Assembly: GCF_019703515.2 (NCBI RefSeq)
Contig: NC_059379.1
Coordinates: forward strand, 26,936,880-27,000,879
DNA from: Myxocyprinus asiaticus
Taxonomy: Eukaryota; Chordata; Actinopteri; Cypriniformes; Catostomidae
DNA length: 64,000 nt
Direction: 5' to 3'
A program made the position numbers and the translations under genes. Numbering within the stretch: position 1 is the first letter of the stretch; every line of letters starts with the position of its first letter. The notes below the pieces were generated by a model, which worked only from the letters and a program-made list of their open reading frames with translations, did no database searches and was not told the DNA's origin. Positions 23,682 to 39,000 of this stretch are shown here, in pieces.

Positions 23682-26600
23682 GTGTGTGACAGTTCATAAC
23701 ACCATAACGCTTTCACTGCTGGAACACAAGTTTGAGCTTGACATATGCAACTGTTTAGTCAGTGATTTGTCTTTCAACAGATGGAGTGAACAGCTAGTGG
23801 TTTATCCGAGGACCAACAAGCAGAATCAAAAGAAGAAGCGTAAAGTGGAACCTGCAACCTCACAGGTATGTGTGACCTTTTGACTTTCTGGATTGTTTTC
23901 AAGTAAATTAGAAATGCCTTTCCCATCATCCCATTTTACTTTTGTAATTTTATCTGTTTCTAAGTAAAACAGGGGAGATACAACAAGAAAAATGTTTTAG
24001 GGCAAGACTTGATTTCTTTCTTTTTTCATCTGGAACTTATTGGATCGTGAAAGGTGGGTGCTATATACCGGAATGGAGACATGTGGCTGGAGGCGAGGGG
24101 TTAAAAAGAGAGATTTGTGACATCAGCCAAAAAAGTAAAGTTGTTCCAAAGGCAGACAAAGTTATCACATTTTGATAAAAGATTACAAAGACAAGCAATT
24201 TTTTTCCCTCCTCCTCTTTTTATTTTTTATTAATGTGATAAATCATGCTCAATAAAATCAGGAATGTATAATAAGAAATTAAAGAGAGTCAGTTTTGATT
24301 CCATGTTGACTTGAAGAATGCTTTGGTTGGGATTTATTTCTTGCAATGTCAGTCACTAGACCGCTTCTATGGAAATAAACTGTATTGTAATGAAAGTTAT
24401 ATATGTTATATGTTTGTTTGTAGGAGCCTGGACCAGCTAAGATAGCAGTGACTGGCTCAGGCATCCCTGATGCAGAGAAGACTCCAGACTCCAGTTCTAT
24501 CATATGGCAAGAGGAGCTGCAAAGCAGAGAGGCGGATGTGTCCCAGACATGGTCCCCCAGTGAAATGGCACCGCTTGGCTCACCATTGCCCTCTGCAGGT
24601 ATGGAATTCCTCAAAAAAATATTTGTTCTCCAAAGAAACCCTAATTTGAAGAATTAGATTTTTTTTTTTTTGGATTTAGTCAATGTCTGTTGCTTTGAGG
24701 CCATCTGTGTGCTAGTGTACTCCTAAAATTAACTCTTAGCAGATATTCACATTTAACATTTTCAATCTTTCTCTTCCAGGAAAACAAATAAAAAATATTG
24801 TTGACTCATCTTGCACTGATGGCCATATTCAAATTTTTGCCCAATAAATGTTTTGATTGTCTCCTCCCTCAATACCTGAGACGTAAACAAAGTTATTGGA
24901 AGTGCTATCAGTTGATAATTTTTTTCTAATTGTGATTAATCACATAAATGTTCACAGTTAATTGCGATTAATCACATATTTTGAAAGTGCTGTAATTTGA
25001 TACTCCTTTTCCTGTCAAAATACCTTTATTTTTCTTCATAGGAAAGAAAACAAAACAATATGTAACAATAATGCTTTAATAACATTTTCCAAACAAAGCA
25101 TTCAACAGTATAAAGACATAAATGCTCTAAAATAGCACCAATTCAAGTGACATTAAACATTCCCCAAAGTCTAAGTTGGAGGTTGTCTAATTGAAAGAAC
25201 TAGTCCATATAGGTTGTGTATTCATTGCAGTGCACATTAAATCTCTTAAACTTCCATCCTCCACAATATTAATCAGCCGGCAGACTGTGGCTATCCACTT
25301 TGCTACAACAATTGTGAAGCCGCATGGATGATTCGCATCAGGGCATCAATGCCAGCATCAAGCACAGCTTTGAACTCCACGTGAAAAGTGCTTGCAGCAT
25401 GTATTATTCTGCATTTTGGTGATAGTTGAGACTTGAAGTGCTTCTATGGTAATTCAATTGGGCATTACAGAGGCTGCAGAATATTTGATTTCTGTCACAA
25501 GTCCCATCTGGGCTTGATTTGTGCAATAAATAGCACTAAGAGATCCTTTCTCCATCACTTGATCATTGACACAGAATTACTATTGTGTGTGTGGTTGTGT
25601 CTTGTGGTGTGTGTGCATCAGTGTAATGACACATTGCAAAGGTTCCGCCCTAATCCAGCCAGTGTTTATAACTGAAACTAGAACTCTAAAATTCAGAGCT
25701 GAATAAAATGTCAGAATCTAATGTCAAATTGGTTTTCAAAAACATTAACACGTTAAACGTTTCAAATCAATCGCATGTTATAACATGCTAATTTTGACAG
25801 CTCTAGTAATTGGCTATCTAAAGATTGGCTATCCAAGCCCTTCGGTAGGTACTTCCCCAACTTCCTGTTTCATATGTTTCATAAGTATAACAACATAGGA
25901 TAGAAAACTACGTTTGCCAAGCCATTTCATGTAGTCTTTAACTTAGTAAAAATAAACAGTAGTGCACTCTGACACTTTTCTTCCATTGCACTCTATAGGT
26001 GAGGGGTTGATGGTGGGTCGATGTTCCGATCAGAGCTCTGTGAACGGTGACGAGGTGGACCGGAGCAGGCTTTCCTTCCACTCTGCTATTTCCCAGCCCT
26101 CTCACGGCCCCCTGTCCCCCACAGGCAGCTCATCCAGCAGGCTCAGCGTAGAGCTGGGGGGCATCCCCCGCTGCCTCTCCCCTGCTCCCAGTGACCCCTT
26201 CCCATCAGGAAGCAGCCTGCTGTCCAACGGTTCCCACATTAGCGGCTCCATGAGTTCTTTAGACTCCGATGCCAGTGGCAGCACCGTCACCAGCAACGAC
26301 AGCCACCCGGCCGAACCATTTGGCCATGCTCATCGTGCTCTGCCCCGTCGCATTGATCTAGAGGCCCGCAAGGCAGAGAAACGGAGCCGCCTTCGCAGTC
26401 CAGAAAGACAGGAAAAAGAGTCTGTCTTCAGCCCTGAGAGAAGGTGAGCACAAGGTCTTCCCCTCACGTGCACTTTCATTCTTTCTTTGGCTTCTCTCTG
26501 TGCCTCTCCTTTTAAAGGCATGCTACGCTTCAGCCACTCACATTCAGCAGCCCTTACTTCAGACTGCAGTGAGACCCGAGAGTGCTGTGTGGCAGATAGC

Positions 26601-29600
26601 ACCAACAGAGAAGATAAAACCATGCACACCTTATTAGGCCAAATCAACAGGGCAAACACTAGCAAGTATTTTGCAACACTGATGCATTCTTTTGAAGTTG
26701 AATAATGGCGATAATTATATCTCCCCGTGCTATTGTTGGCGGCATTTGTGTGAGCACTGTCAATGCCTTCCATTTTGTTTTTTGAGGTGCTTCCACCAAC
26801 CCATTTGTCAGAGGTCAAAGGCCTCATGAGAGCAAAGTTTCTGACATACTTTCCAGTAAAGGCCTTGGTATACTTCCAACGGAAATGGAGACGAATGGGT
26901 ATGAGGTCATTTAGAAAAAATCTGGCCAAAAAGGTGTTTTTGCGTTCTTTTTGGTGGTTTGTAACAGCTCGCCGGGGCGAACTTTTAGGAAAAATTCTCA
27001 CCGGCTGCAAAGCTCCTTCTTACTATCATTGGTCCACGTCATTGGTAGGTGTGACCTAGAGTTCCACCTACCTTGAGGGCGACAGCTCATTCTGTTTTTG
27101 TTCAGTCAGTCACAATCAGTCAACAGGAACACATCGGCGTGTAGCGTTATTAGCGAGCTGGTGCAAATTTACCTACATCTGTACGATCGTTCGCTTAGAG
27201 ATATCTTCCAAGACCATGTCATATGATTTTTTTCTTTTGTTGAATTAGTCTACTAAAGGAATCACATTTTCTCAAATACTCTAAAGTGCCAATTCACTCA
27301 TGTGCCATCTGCAGCAAAAGCATTTCACACATCTGTCTGAAGATATGCCCATGATTATTCTTTTGTCTTTATTCTGCACATTAACATTTATACACTCATA
27401 TTTGCAGTAGTATAAGTGTCATCATAAATTTGTTTAACTGACACATAGTATAGCCGCGTATAGCACGTTAGCGTCATGAATTCATAATGTAAACAAGACA
27501 AATTAAACATTTTCTTGTGTATATATATAGTACTCTAAATCATCATTGAGTGGTTAAAACAACTTCTGTTACTGCCCTCATGTGAATTCTACTTATAGAA
27601 TGAGACATAAGGTCATAGATAACACATTTTAATGTCATATTAGTTGGGTTTTACTGAGTGTCTTCTTATTTAAATGTACTTCTAAAAGCCTCACACACCA
27701 GTGTGGTGGGTGTCTGAATGTTCGGAAACAGTATACATTTGCTCGGCCATTTAGAACTTCTTTTTACTCCTGAATGAAGAAAGAATAAGAATCGGGGCCT
27801 TAAAAGGGAGGCCATTATTTCCCCTCAAGCAGAACACTGGACAGCACTGATGAACAATCCTGTGCAATAGAGAAAGATAAAAAGAGTCTTGACTTTGGGT
27901 TAATTTGGGTTTATGGGAATTGTGCCACGTTGTACCCAGCAGCCAATGTGGTTGTGAGCGGTCATGTGACAGAAATACCTCACTGACTGGCTTTCTTATT
28001 TCCTTTTAAGGAGGGCTGACAATGCTGTGCATATCCCAAATAAGGTCAACATTTTAAAAAAATATTTTCAGATTTAGTTTTTGTGAACTGAATTCCTGTC
28101 TGTAAAAGTCAGAAATGGTAATGAATACAGGTTCATCAAAATCAAGAGGAGACATTAACATTTTCATCCCTTTCTACAAAAATATGTAATGTATTCATAA
28201 CTTTAAGATACAGCACAATTCTATTCTGAGCATGACCGGGAAGAGTGTTGAATTTTTGAAAATGCACATTTTTATTAAGTGGCCATATTTAACCCCTAGT
28301 GATTTTTATTTTTGCATTTTTAGGCATTTTTACCTTGTAACTTTTTAAAACCAGACAAAACACAGTGTGTCATCCCTCTGTGTCAAATACTTCGATTTAA
28401 TCGATTTATCAAAATACATTTATTAATTAGGCCTAAAGTAGAATTTAAAGAAACATCAGATGCCATAAATATATATATAAAATAAAAAATAAATAAAATA
28501 TGTACAATAAAAAACAGTAGAATGCATTGCAGTGGCAATTTGTGCCTCAACATTTTGAATTTCTGTGGTATTTATTTGTCAATAATCATGCCATTTTTGC
28601 TCCAATCCCTGGTTAATTTCTGACCCTGATACACTTTGTCTGGAGTGGCAACACAGAATTACTCCACAATTTTGACTAGAATCTTTAACAGTTGCCAGCA
28701 GAGCAAAACTAAACAAAATGCCTATTCTGTTGTAGTTTTTATGCAGTCTCTGCACTGTAATGTAACTCTCTCTCTTTCTGCATTCTTAGTGGGCGCTCAA
28801 ATGTGATTGAGAAGCTGGAGGCGTTGGAGCTGGAGCATGCTGAGAGAATGGAGGTGGACGAGATGAGCCGCAGTGGAGTCAGACAGGGCCGCAGTGAAAT
28901 GAGACGATTCCAGCGGGAGGTAATGAACACTTACTGATGTCCCCAGTGTTCACATACACAGAGACTGATCGTTTTACAGTCAGCACTGTCATCTGCACTT
29001 CCTGGAGACACAGTCTCCCATTATGCAAGCTTTACTACTTTCACTCTTTTTGTTCCATACCAGGGGCCAGTTGCATAAACATTAACTTAAGACTTCATCT
29101 AACAATTAGTCTGACTAGCTAAAGACATCATAAAAAGCCTGTTGCATAAAACAAGCTCACAGTTGTCTTTAGTTAGATGGTCTAATTTGCATTGCATTGT
29201 GGGAAAAGTAAGACACTGAACAGCTTAAAGAAATGTCCGACTGTGGATGCTCAATGCAGTTTTCATTCACTGAAAATATTTGCTTATTAGAGGAATACAA
29301 TGCTTCAAAATTGATTCTAATGAACAAATTTAGTGATTTTAACCCAAATAATAAAAAACAGAAATTTTGTGACCATCGTAGAAGTCAAAGTTTTCTACAA
29401 AGTCTCAACTGAAGCCTCTTCTATCCCTCAACTGAAGCCCCCACTGGCTCAGCTGACATTTATTTTCCATGGCAACACAGAATGTAAACAAAAGTTAGCC
29501 TAGGGGTGTGCTGTCTTACATTTTGGTCTTAAATAAGACCGATCTAAGTTTTTATGCAACTGACTGAAAAAGTTCAGACCAAAATTTTAGACGACTAAGT

Positions 29601-32600
29601 AGTAAGACTAGTCTAAAGAAGTTTTAAGCAACCGGCCCCTGCTGTTATTATTCCTATGGAACATAAAAGGAGAATTTTGAAGAATCTTTTCCACATGACT
29701 ACAGTTCGCAGTGACCACAGGCTGTCAAACTAAAAAGGAAATTAATAACATCAAATGTTATCGGTTCTCGGTTGTGTCGTAACCAAATGCTGAGACCTGC
29801 GCCATATTTGTTTATTGTCAGAAAATATCTGTATTTCAGTAACGTTGTCTATATCACTTCAAAACCCTGGACTGAACTTGAAAGCAGTGAAAACTAAATA
29901 AACTGAGCCTGATTCTTGGCCTGGGCCTGATTACCCATATCTCTCTAAGAAAGCTACTTGTATGAGTGGCAAAATATCTTCAACAAATGGATAAACAAGT
30001 CCAGACATTATCAATGCATAATGACTTTTTGGTCTATTGAGCACACAAAGGTGTGTTGCATGACTTCAGAAGTCTTATGAATCACTTTTATGGTGCTTTT
30101 ATAGTGCACATTTGTCCTTTTTGTCCTACTATTCTTTTAAGTGCAAAATAAAAATGGCAAAAACTTAAACACATAAAATAACTAAGGATTCAAGGTTTTC
30201 ATGCATTTTAAAGAAAAACTAAAACGTAGATTTTTCATCTTGATTTTTGAGAACTTTCTGTCTTGTTTCTGGCTCTTGCATGCATGACCTTTTGTCTCAA
30301 TTAATTTCCAGTTTCCATTGTGTGCTTTGAGTCCCCTGATAGTTTTTCCCCCCTTTCTCAGTCTTGTCCTGTGCTTGGGGCTAAATAAATTGTATTTCAC
30401 AAAAAAAAAAAAAAAAATAGTTGCTGCTATATTTGTCTTTTTTTTTTTTTTTTTTTTTTTTTTTTGTCTCAATGGCTGATTTGTTTACAGAACTACAGTA
30501 TCTTGTCAGGCTTGTTTTTTTGTTTTGTTTTTTCTTCCAAGCATGTTTTTTTCCTCAAGTCTACTCACCCAGGCTTATGTTTTAAACACGAGTGCATGCA
30601 ACACACACAAGTGCATTAAGTTGGTTAAAGTTTACCTTTTCTTTTGTTTCTGTTTCCGCTTACGCTTGTTCAAAGATTTTGATCAAGGATCTTTGTTTTT
30701 ATGACATTCTTTAGTGATGGTATCTTCCATTTGCTGCGTATGTTGTTACGTCTTTGTGATCATTGAGGGAGCACAAACACCATTTGTTTCACAGACCAAA
30801 CTACTCTGAAAAATAATAAGGATTATTGTTGCAAGCCACAGCATTTGTCAGTGGAACAAAAGGTTCAAGCTGAATCTAAAATAAGGCTAAGAGCTGCTCA
30901 GACTGAAGTTTGTTATTGTTTTCACTGCTTTCAAGGTCAGTCCAGGGTTTTGATGTGATATGGACAACGTTATTGAAATACAGGCATTTTCTGTCTCATT
31001 CTGTACAGAACTGAAGAGCTGTTTATGTAGGTTCTCAGTTATTCAGGTCGTCACAGATGGGTCAAATGTTATTCTAAAGCATCTGGACCTGATCACCCAT
31101 TTCTGTCTAACTAAGCTCCTTGAATGTGTCGCAAAATAACTTCAACAAATGCATAAACAAGTCCAGACACTCTTGAGTTTTTTTTACCTTATTGACTTGA
31201 ACTCTGAATTAACGAGGACCTTGAATAAAAAACTTTTTACATTTATGAATGGTACTTGCCCGTGCTACCATGCCATCATGATGCTAGGATGTTATGTGTT
31301 GTTGCTATGTGGTTGCTAAAGTGTTCTGAGTGGTTGCTAACTGGCCCATTAAAAGAGCCTACCCTCAAGTCTCTATTCTAGTCAATATAAGTTTCAATAC
31401 AAGTCTATGGGACTTTTCTTCATTGCTTTATTATTTCCTTGGTGAAAAACAATAGTCTGTAAGCTTGGAAATGTAGTAGCACACCTCTTCTCAACTAGCC
31501 ATATGATTTTGATTATTTATGTTAGAGACCGATCGATATGGGATTTTTGATACCGATTTTAGAGAGGGAAAATTCACCGATTACCGATATGGTGACCGAT
31601 ATAGCTAATTTTTGAGATGGAATGAACACAGACCTTTTCTATGTGGATTGTGCACCAATTTTGCACCGATATGACTATGCAAAGGTACTCGGAAGGCTGC
31701 TTAAATATTTTTATCAAAGAATATTTGACATTATTATTATTATTATACATTGTCAACAAATTCTAGAAATGAACACTGAGAAAATAAAGAATAAATAAAA
31801 ATACAATAAATAGCTAAATAAACATCAGTACTGTTTAGTATCAGTCAATTGCTGACCATTAAAATAAAGAATAAATAAAAATAAAAGAAATAGCTAAATA
31901 AACATCAGGGGCCGGTTGCACCAGCTATATGTACGTTACAACTTAGCCTAGTTGTGGCGTAAATGGGCACCAAGTCACAATTTACACACTACTAAATATT
32001 TGAGCATTTCACCATTACATTTATGTAGGACGTAACCCTACATATAAACTAAATATTTACGGCAGCCTCCGACCAAGAGTAACTGATGGAATAAAAAATC
32101 AGACTCATTTAATGACATCAATGAGCTCATGTTTTGGTTGACAGGCATCAGTCCTTTCGACATATATGATGATGTTGGCATTTACACTCGTGTACATTTA
32201 TGAGAGAGAAAACAAAAACATACTTTTAAGCAGCTCTTCAGCATGAAACCGATCTAACGGTGCCGTTTTTAGGGTGCGTCACCGGGTGTCAAGTTTCAAC
32301 ACATTCAAAATATATATAGGATATTAAAATGAATAAATGTCTATTTTTCCAGCCTGTTGTATTAGTATTTATTTATCACCCCTCATTTATTTTAGATACA
32401 GTTCCTATATATTATTTACACAGGGCAAATATACTATTTATTAAATCTACTTTTATTACGCATCCTATTTTAATGTCTGGAAAACCAGACTTTTAAATAT
32501 TACATTTTGTAAATTTGGATGAAGGGGGTACCAAACTGAATCCTGAACAAAACATTTTGGTGAATACATGTTTACTCGTTAGCTTCCACTCAGCTGACAA

Positions 32601-35600
32601 CAATGAAAGTAGCTACGTGGTTAGCTAGTTAGCTGTAAGCTCGTTGTCACGGAGAGTAAAAGATGGACTTTATTTACTTTCCAGCATTGTGTCTCACCAG
32701 TTAGGTAACAGCAAAGCGTGAAATCAACACTCACCACACACAATCCACCACCGCACCGTTGTCTACTGAGCTCCAAAAAGATACTCTGATGTTTACCTTT
32801 CAATTTGCTACATTACTGACTGCACTGACAAACTATAGCTGGCTAACAGCAAACAAATGTGATGAACATGAGTGACATGGTTGTCAGGGACAGGGTTAAC
32901 GTTATATTAGTTATATAAAACGATGGGGTCATTTTTTATTAACTTTACAGTATGTATTTCACAAACTAGTTAGCAATTTAAGGAGATCCACACTGCTCAA
33001 ATCCACACCGTTTAACTCCGCCCTGTCTGCAGAGCCACCTTCAGTTCAGAGTCAGATCTATAAACAATGGAGTCGTAGCGCGCTCTGCTGGACAAACTAC
33101 GCTATGACACCAATTCTAAAGCATTGTTTTCTGCATTATATGTTCTGAAAAAAGTTTTCATATCGGTAAAATATACGCCGATACCGATATATTGGTGAAA
33201 GGCTAATATCGGCCGATAATATCACAATTTATGTATTTTGTAGTGGTCGACCAATATATCACAAAGGCAGATAAATCGACCAATACTCAAATTTTTAATT
33301 ATCTGCATCGGCCCATACATTTTCACAGTTGGCCGATTTGTTTCTTAAGGCCTTAAGGGCGCAGTGAATCTTCGGCTTACATGTGAATGAGTCGTCTGAA
33401 TCAGGTTAATGACCAATCACAGTTTGTTTTGTTGTTATGTGCCATCGTCACTATGTAATACATTTGCATAATGCCCGACTCAGGAATGCACTGCTCTGGA
33501 GCTGAAACTCGGTTATGGTAAGGGCCGTTACATTTCCGACACACGCTCTAAGTGGTTGACCAGTCACAACCGACTGGGCCAGCAGACCAATCAGAGCAGA
33601 TGGGGCTTTTTGGAAAAGAGGTGCTGTAGCAATGTACAGTATGAGAAAAAAAAATTTTTTTTTGAGCATTAAAGCATGTAAACCTATTCTAGTAGACCCC
33701 CAAAATAAAGTTATGAACCTGTAAATTAGCATAATATGGGCTTTTTTACAATTTCTTTGTGCAAATAAATTACTAAAATTGGATGACTAAACCATTTAAA
33801 ACCCAACCTTATTTTTGTTAAAGATTTTTTTAAAGTTTTGTGTGAATTTGAGTAAATATAGTGCTAAATAAGAGTTTATTAATTATTTAGCAATTTTATG
33901 TATATATGTTATCTACTATGTTAAACTGTGTGTAGACCTGTCACGAAAACTACTTTGGTTGGACAATATATTGTCCCAGAAATAATTGCAATAAACTATA
34001 TTATTGTCATTTTAAGACCATTTTATGCCACTGATATAATGATAATATAATAGCATAATAATGCAAGTACACCCTTTCAAAGAGCAATGAACTTTTAATT
34101 CTTAAGAATATTCAGACATTGGAATCGGAATGTCAAAAAAAAAAAAAAAAAAACAAAGTCAGGAAGGCCCCTCTTCATCTCCAAATTTTTTGTTCCCATC
34201 TCGGAAAACTGGATGGAATGGTTATGTTTTAAATGAGCTTTTAGATTGCAGGGCTCATTAAGCATTGTGATGTGCTTGTCCTTTGGACAAGTAAATTGGT
34301 CATTCACTTGTCAGAGTAAAAAAAAAGTTATAAAAATTAAAAGAAAAAAATGTTTTTTTTTTTTTTTTTTTTTTGCTGTTGTGTTTTCTAAAAATGGCTG
34401 TTTAATGTTTAAAAAAAATGCATTAAAATTCTAACGAATCCTGAGAAAATACCCTGTTTATTTAATACTGTATGTGGGTCATTGACAAATAACATACCTG
34501 TGAACTTTTATCAAGATTGATGATTTATCAACATATGAAAATTAATCAACAACCCCACACCTTTACACTTAACATGTCCTCTCTAGAAACATGTCTTACA
34601 TCCTTGAAAAAAACATATAGACATTTGGCTTGTCCCAGCAGGAAATCAAATGTCAGATGGAACAACCCACCAAAAAAATCATAATATTCATGACATAAAA
34701 ATTAATAGTATTTGTTAAAATTACTTTTACCTCAACACATTTTTTTTAATATATATTTAAATAACAAAACATTTTAAAAAAATGTAATCAGGTGTAAGGA
34801 AAATATGATACTACTTTTTACTTGAAGGTTGTACGACCTGACATTTTTGTCCTTAAAAAAAAATGGATGTGTTCAAAATGTTTGGTATGTTCAAAACCAC
34901 ATGAAACAAACAAATATAGTATAGTATTACAGTTCTAAGATTTTTTGGTATTTTATTTTTTTAGATTATGTAGATTTTCCATTATCGCTATGGAGAACCT
35001 TATTTTTGACTGACCCATGTATTTTAAAGACAGATATATATATTTTCATTTTATGTATATTGTTAATATTATAGTGTTTATATTACCATTTTATTTTTAT
35101 GTTTGTACATTATTACATATAAAAACTGACTGATTCACATGGCAGAGAATACCTGTATAGGTCAGAAAGAGCTCCAGAGAGATGGAGATGAGAGATGTAA
35201 CAGGTGTTTAAAGTTTCTATTCATCCTGCAGCAGGTAGCATTACACAAAGCATTTTTGCTATTTCTGAAGTTCTTGTCAAAGGTGTTGTATTATGACTTA
35301 TGACGGAGGCTGCAAACCTGGATCGCTCTGACGTTATGTGCTTGCAACGTCGACAGCTTTGTTGTTTATAAATAGGTGCGATAGTTTTATCGCATCGCTC
35401 TCTTAACACAGACACAGTACAATGACATTCACATGTCGGAAAAAGTAAGTCCACTTTGCGCACTTACACCAAATTAAAACAAGCGCTTCTGCACGAGAGA
35501 TGGAGAAGGATGCGCAAAAGCAGATTTCCTGTATTTGCGCAGATTCTGGAATTAATACAAAGACAATAAACAGAATCCCGTGCAGAATTTCAGACACTTT

Positions 35601-36033
35601 AGATTATTTTCAACAGCAGGATATGTTTATTTTTTTTATAAGTGATACAGGCATACGCTAAATCACAAATAAACCCGGTATTTTTTTTTTTTAGCATTAT
35701 TAAGGTTTCAATGAATTTTACTTGTCCGGTTGGGCAAGTGAAATTCACTTTGACTTGCCCTTGCAAAAATCCACTTGTCCCAGACAAGCGTTTTTCGTTT
35801 TTACTGTTTTTAAACAAAGTCGACATACCAGCTCGTTCACGTTAATAGGCTCTCCTCTCTCATTCAGCTTAAAGCCAAAATGTTCCACACCGGAGCTCTG
35901 GAATGCAGCTTTGAAACCAAGTCCATTTGGACTTATTCTTCCAAACTTTCTGGCTGGAATTATGCAGTCATTGGGGAAAAACACCTATTAAAACACCTAT
36001 TAGCCTCGAGTAACACGTAATCTTCACCTGTCG

Positions 36034-36071
<38 letters not shown>

Positions 36072-39000
36072 AGCTGCCTGAGCCCCGCCTCCAACACAGA
36101 GCAGACAAGAGCACAGATGCAGCGCGACTAGCTAAAATGTTGGTGACATTCATTCTTATGTAAACAAACACACATGTAAATACAATGGGCAATATCGAGG
36201 TCAGCAAAAAAAAATCGGAGTCATGTCCATATGTCGTACGATAAATCGATAACGTAATTATCGTGACAGGCCTAATTGTGTGATATACCGGCATTATATC
36301 AACATATCAGCCAACCTGCTCTCTGGATATCGGACATTAAAAAAAACCATATCGGTCGACCACTAGTATTTTGATTCATGTCTGTAGCATTAACAGGGCC
36401 AGATAAGTTACATGCCAAAGTTTAGTACTTAGGGTTTGGGGATTTGAAAAAACTCTAACCCCAAGTATGAGAAATAGCAAGCACCACTAACTACTTCAGC
36501 TGCATCTTTACCACTATCCTGTGCACTAAAACATCTAAAGGTGTAAACCTAACCTGTCATTTCTTTTATCCCATTCAGGAGCTGAAGCTGGACCCAGCAC
36601 AGGTTTTAGATTTCCATCACTCCACACTGCCACCGCTGAGGAGAGCCAAATCACTGGACCGCAGGACTACCGAATCAGTCATGACGGTAAGCCAAATCTT
36701 TCTCTCTGTTAGTCTGTTCTCTTACAGACCCATCCAGCAAAGATGCTGGACAGCCTGCCATACATTTGAAATGGTGTCCAGCTGCTTCCAAGAAGTTTTC
36801 AGAGGGAAGCATTGTAATCCACGAACCTTGTGTACAAAGGGTGTGAGGTAAATGGCTTCCAAATTCTCCACAAAGCCTCTTGTTCTCAAGGGTTCAAAGG
36901 TTAAAGAGAGCAGCAGGATTTGACATGTTTTGAAGGAAAATATGGTCTACTGTTTGGGAATATTTCATGACTAAAGAACGTCTCAATTTACAGGGAATTG
37001 CTGAGACTTTCAGACTTTAAGTGGAAATCACACTGTTCAAAACTCCTTCAATGCTTGCCTTTTTTAATTGTACTGTCTACTAACACATTTAAATGCAAAG
37101 CCCTTCAATAAGCCCTGCCTTTTAACATTCCTGACTAGTCTTGCTTTAGCAGCTGTTGTCATCTTCCATATTATCAGTCAAGCTTTTGCTCTTTTCCAAT
37201 GCTAGTCTATGGAAGTTCTCTGTGTTTGGATATTTTGAAACAGAATTTTACAGAAACTACACAAAAACACACTTGAACTTTGCTGAGGTACTTGTAATAC
37301 TGACACAGTGTACCTAGAGGTACCTACTTTTTTGTTAAATCTTTACTGGGGATGTGCACGAGTAATTGATTAATCGAGTACTCATTCAGCTTATTAGACT
37401 AGTAAAAATACTACTTGAATATTGCAATTAGATTTTCCTTTTTGCCTGCCGTAGGTAACAATAAAACTGCTTCTCTCAACTAAATCTTGCCGTAACAAGT
37501 CAATGCATTGGTTGGTGCTGTGGATACATGACATTGTTAAAGGAGTAGTTCACTTTAAATCACTTTATTATTTAAAGTGATTCCATTGCTTCAGAAGGCT
37601 TGAAATGTTTCTATGTGTGAATGCAAAAGTATTGTTTTTTTTTTTTTTTTTTTTTAATCTAGATGTTGTTGTTTATGCCTAGTGCTCATTTTTTTCAAAA
37701 GAAGAACTGGTTCAAAGGTTGAAGGTTGAACTCAAATTCAAATTTTCAAGTAATCACTTTTTTTCTTCTTCTTTTTTAATGATTTTTTTGTTAGAGTATT
37801 CCACTACAAAATTACTTGAAATTCCCATCCCTAATCTTTACATAAATCTTGAAACACATGCTGTGAATTAATCTTTGTCAGCCCCAATTCCCAAATGAAC
37901 ATAGTGTATATATAGCATCAGAAAGGGCACCTATATCTGCTTGCAGGTAAATGAATGTTAATAACTTAAATGCTAAATCATTTACATAATAATTAAGGTC
38001 ATTGTAGAAGTGATTTTAATTAAAGAGTTCAAAGTACCATAGTGAGTCTGTTGAAGAAACTTTAGGAACAGCCTTAAACTAATGAGGCTTTTTTTCCTTT
38101 CAGTTAACTGTGATATACATTTGCCACCATTCTTTGGCCACCAATTGAACTATGTCTTTAATGGTAGATTAAAATGCTTTGCAATTCCACACATCATTCC
38201 AGCTCATATAAATATATCTATTCAGTTTCTTCTTCTTTATGAATCACTCATGGAACTCTCCAGTTCATCAGGAAATCAATGGCTTACGTGCACCCATTTG
38301 TGACATATTTCCACTGGTATCTCTACTGAGACTAATCTCTGTTGCCAACTTGTCTCTCTGTGGTATCTGTGTACTTTTGTTATGAGACCATGGACGTCCT
38401 ATTCCTCCAATGTTGTTGTTGGGTGTAGCATACTGCTCTCTCCTTCCAAGCTCATCTCCACCTCCTCCCTGCATCCAGCTGTGCATTTCTGTCCTCTTCC
38501 CATTTGTTCCTGTGTGAGCGTGTTTGAATAGAGAGTGTGTGTAGGAATTTCTATGTATTTTATTTCACTGTAGTTTATATACAGGATGTGTTATTTTGAG
38601 ATTTGTTTGAGTGTGTATGGTCAGTCCTTATCTTTGTGCTTATCTATGTATGTGAATGTGTGTTTGGTTACTGACCAGACCTCTACATTTCAAGTAAATC
38701 ACTCTCATATTCGACCAAATTTCGTGCTATGCGACTGAAACGTCTGTTATTAGCCACTGGCTAGTAAATATTCTGATTTTACTTGCCAGAGCTTGAGTTG
38801 TGTAGTGGCAAAGAAGAACTTAAGCACCGCGATCCTTTTACTGAATAAGAAGCTGGTGATTAAGAAGCTGGATTCAGCCTCTTCTTTTACAGCATGTTGT
38901 GTCTCATGAGCGCACACTCTGAAGGAAATTGACCTTATTTGGCTGTAGTGAGTCATGAAATGTCATGATCATGCTGTCACCATCGCTTATGTTGTGCTGT

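Larger units (their letters stand above)
33241..36365. mobile_element. hAT-like element, 3.1 kb, perfect 8-bp duplication
   Basis: Ends TAGTGGTCGACC and inverted TAGTGGTCGACC(GAT). Flanks gtattttg (33233-33240, 36366-36373). Contains another hAT (33933-36274). Its left duplication overlaps that of the preceding element by 2 bp. Confidence 0.9.

Noticed and set aside
23560..23883. A separate 107-aa gene
   Set aside because: It is two mprip exons plus the stop-free 99-nt intron between them; the upstream in-frame codons and PH homology show the ATG is internal.
26330..27010. 226-aa open frame on the minus strand
   Set aside because: Antisense to the GC-rich mprip exon 25999-26443 and running into intron and repeat sequence; no domain and no splice logic.
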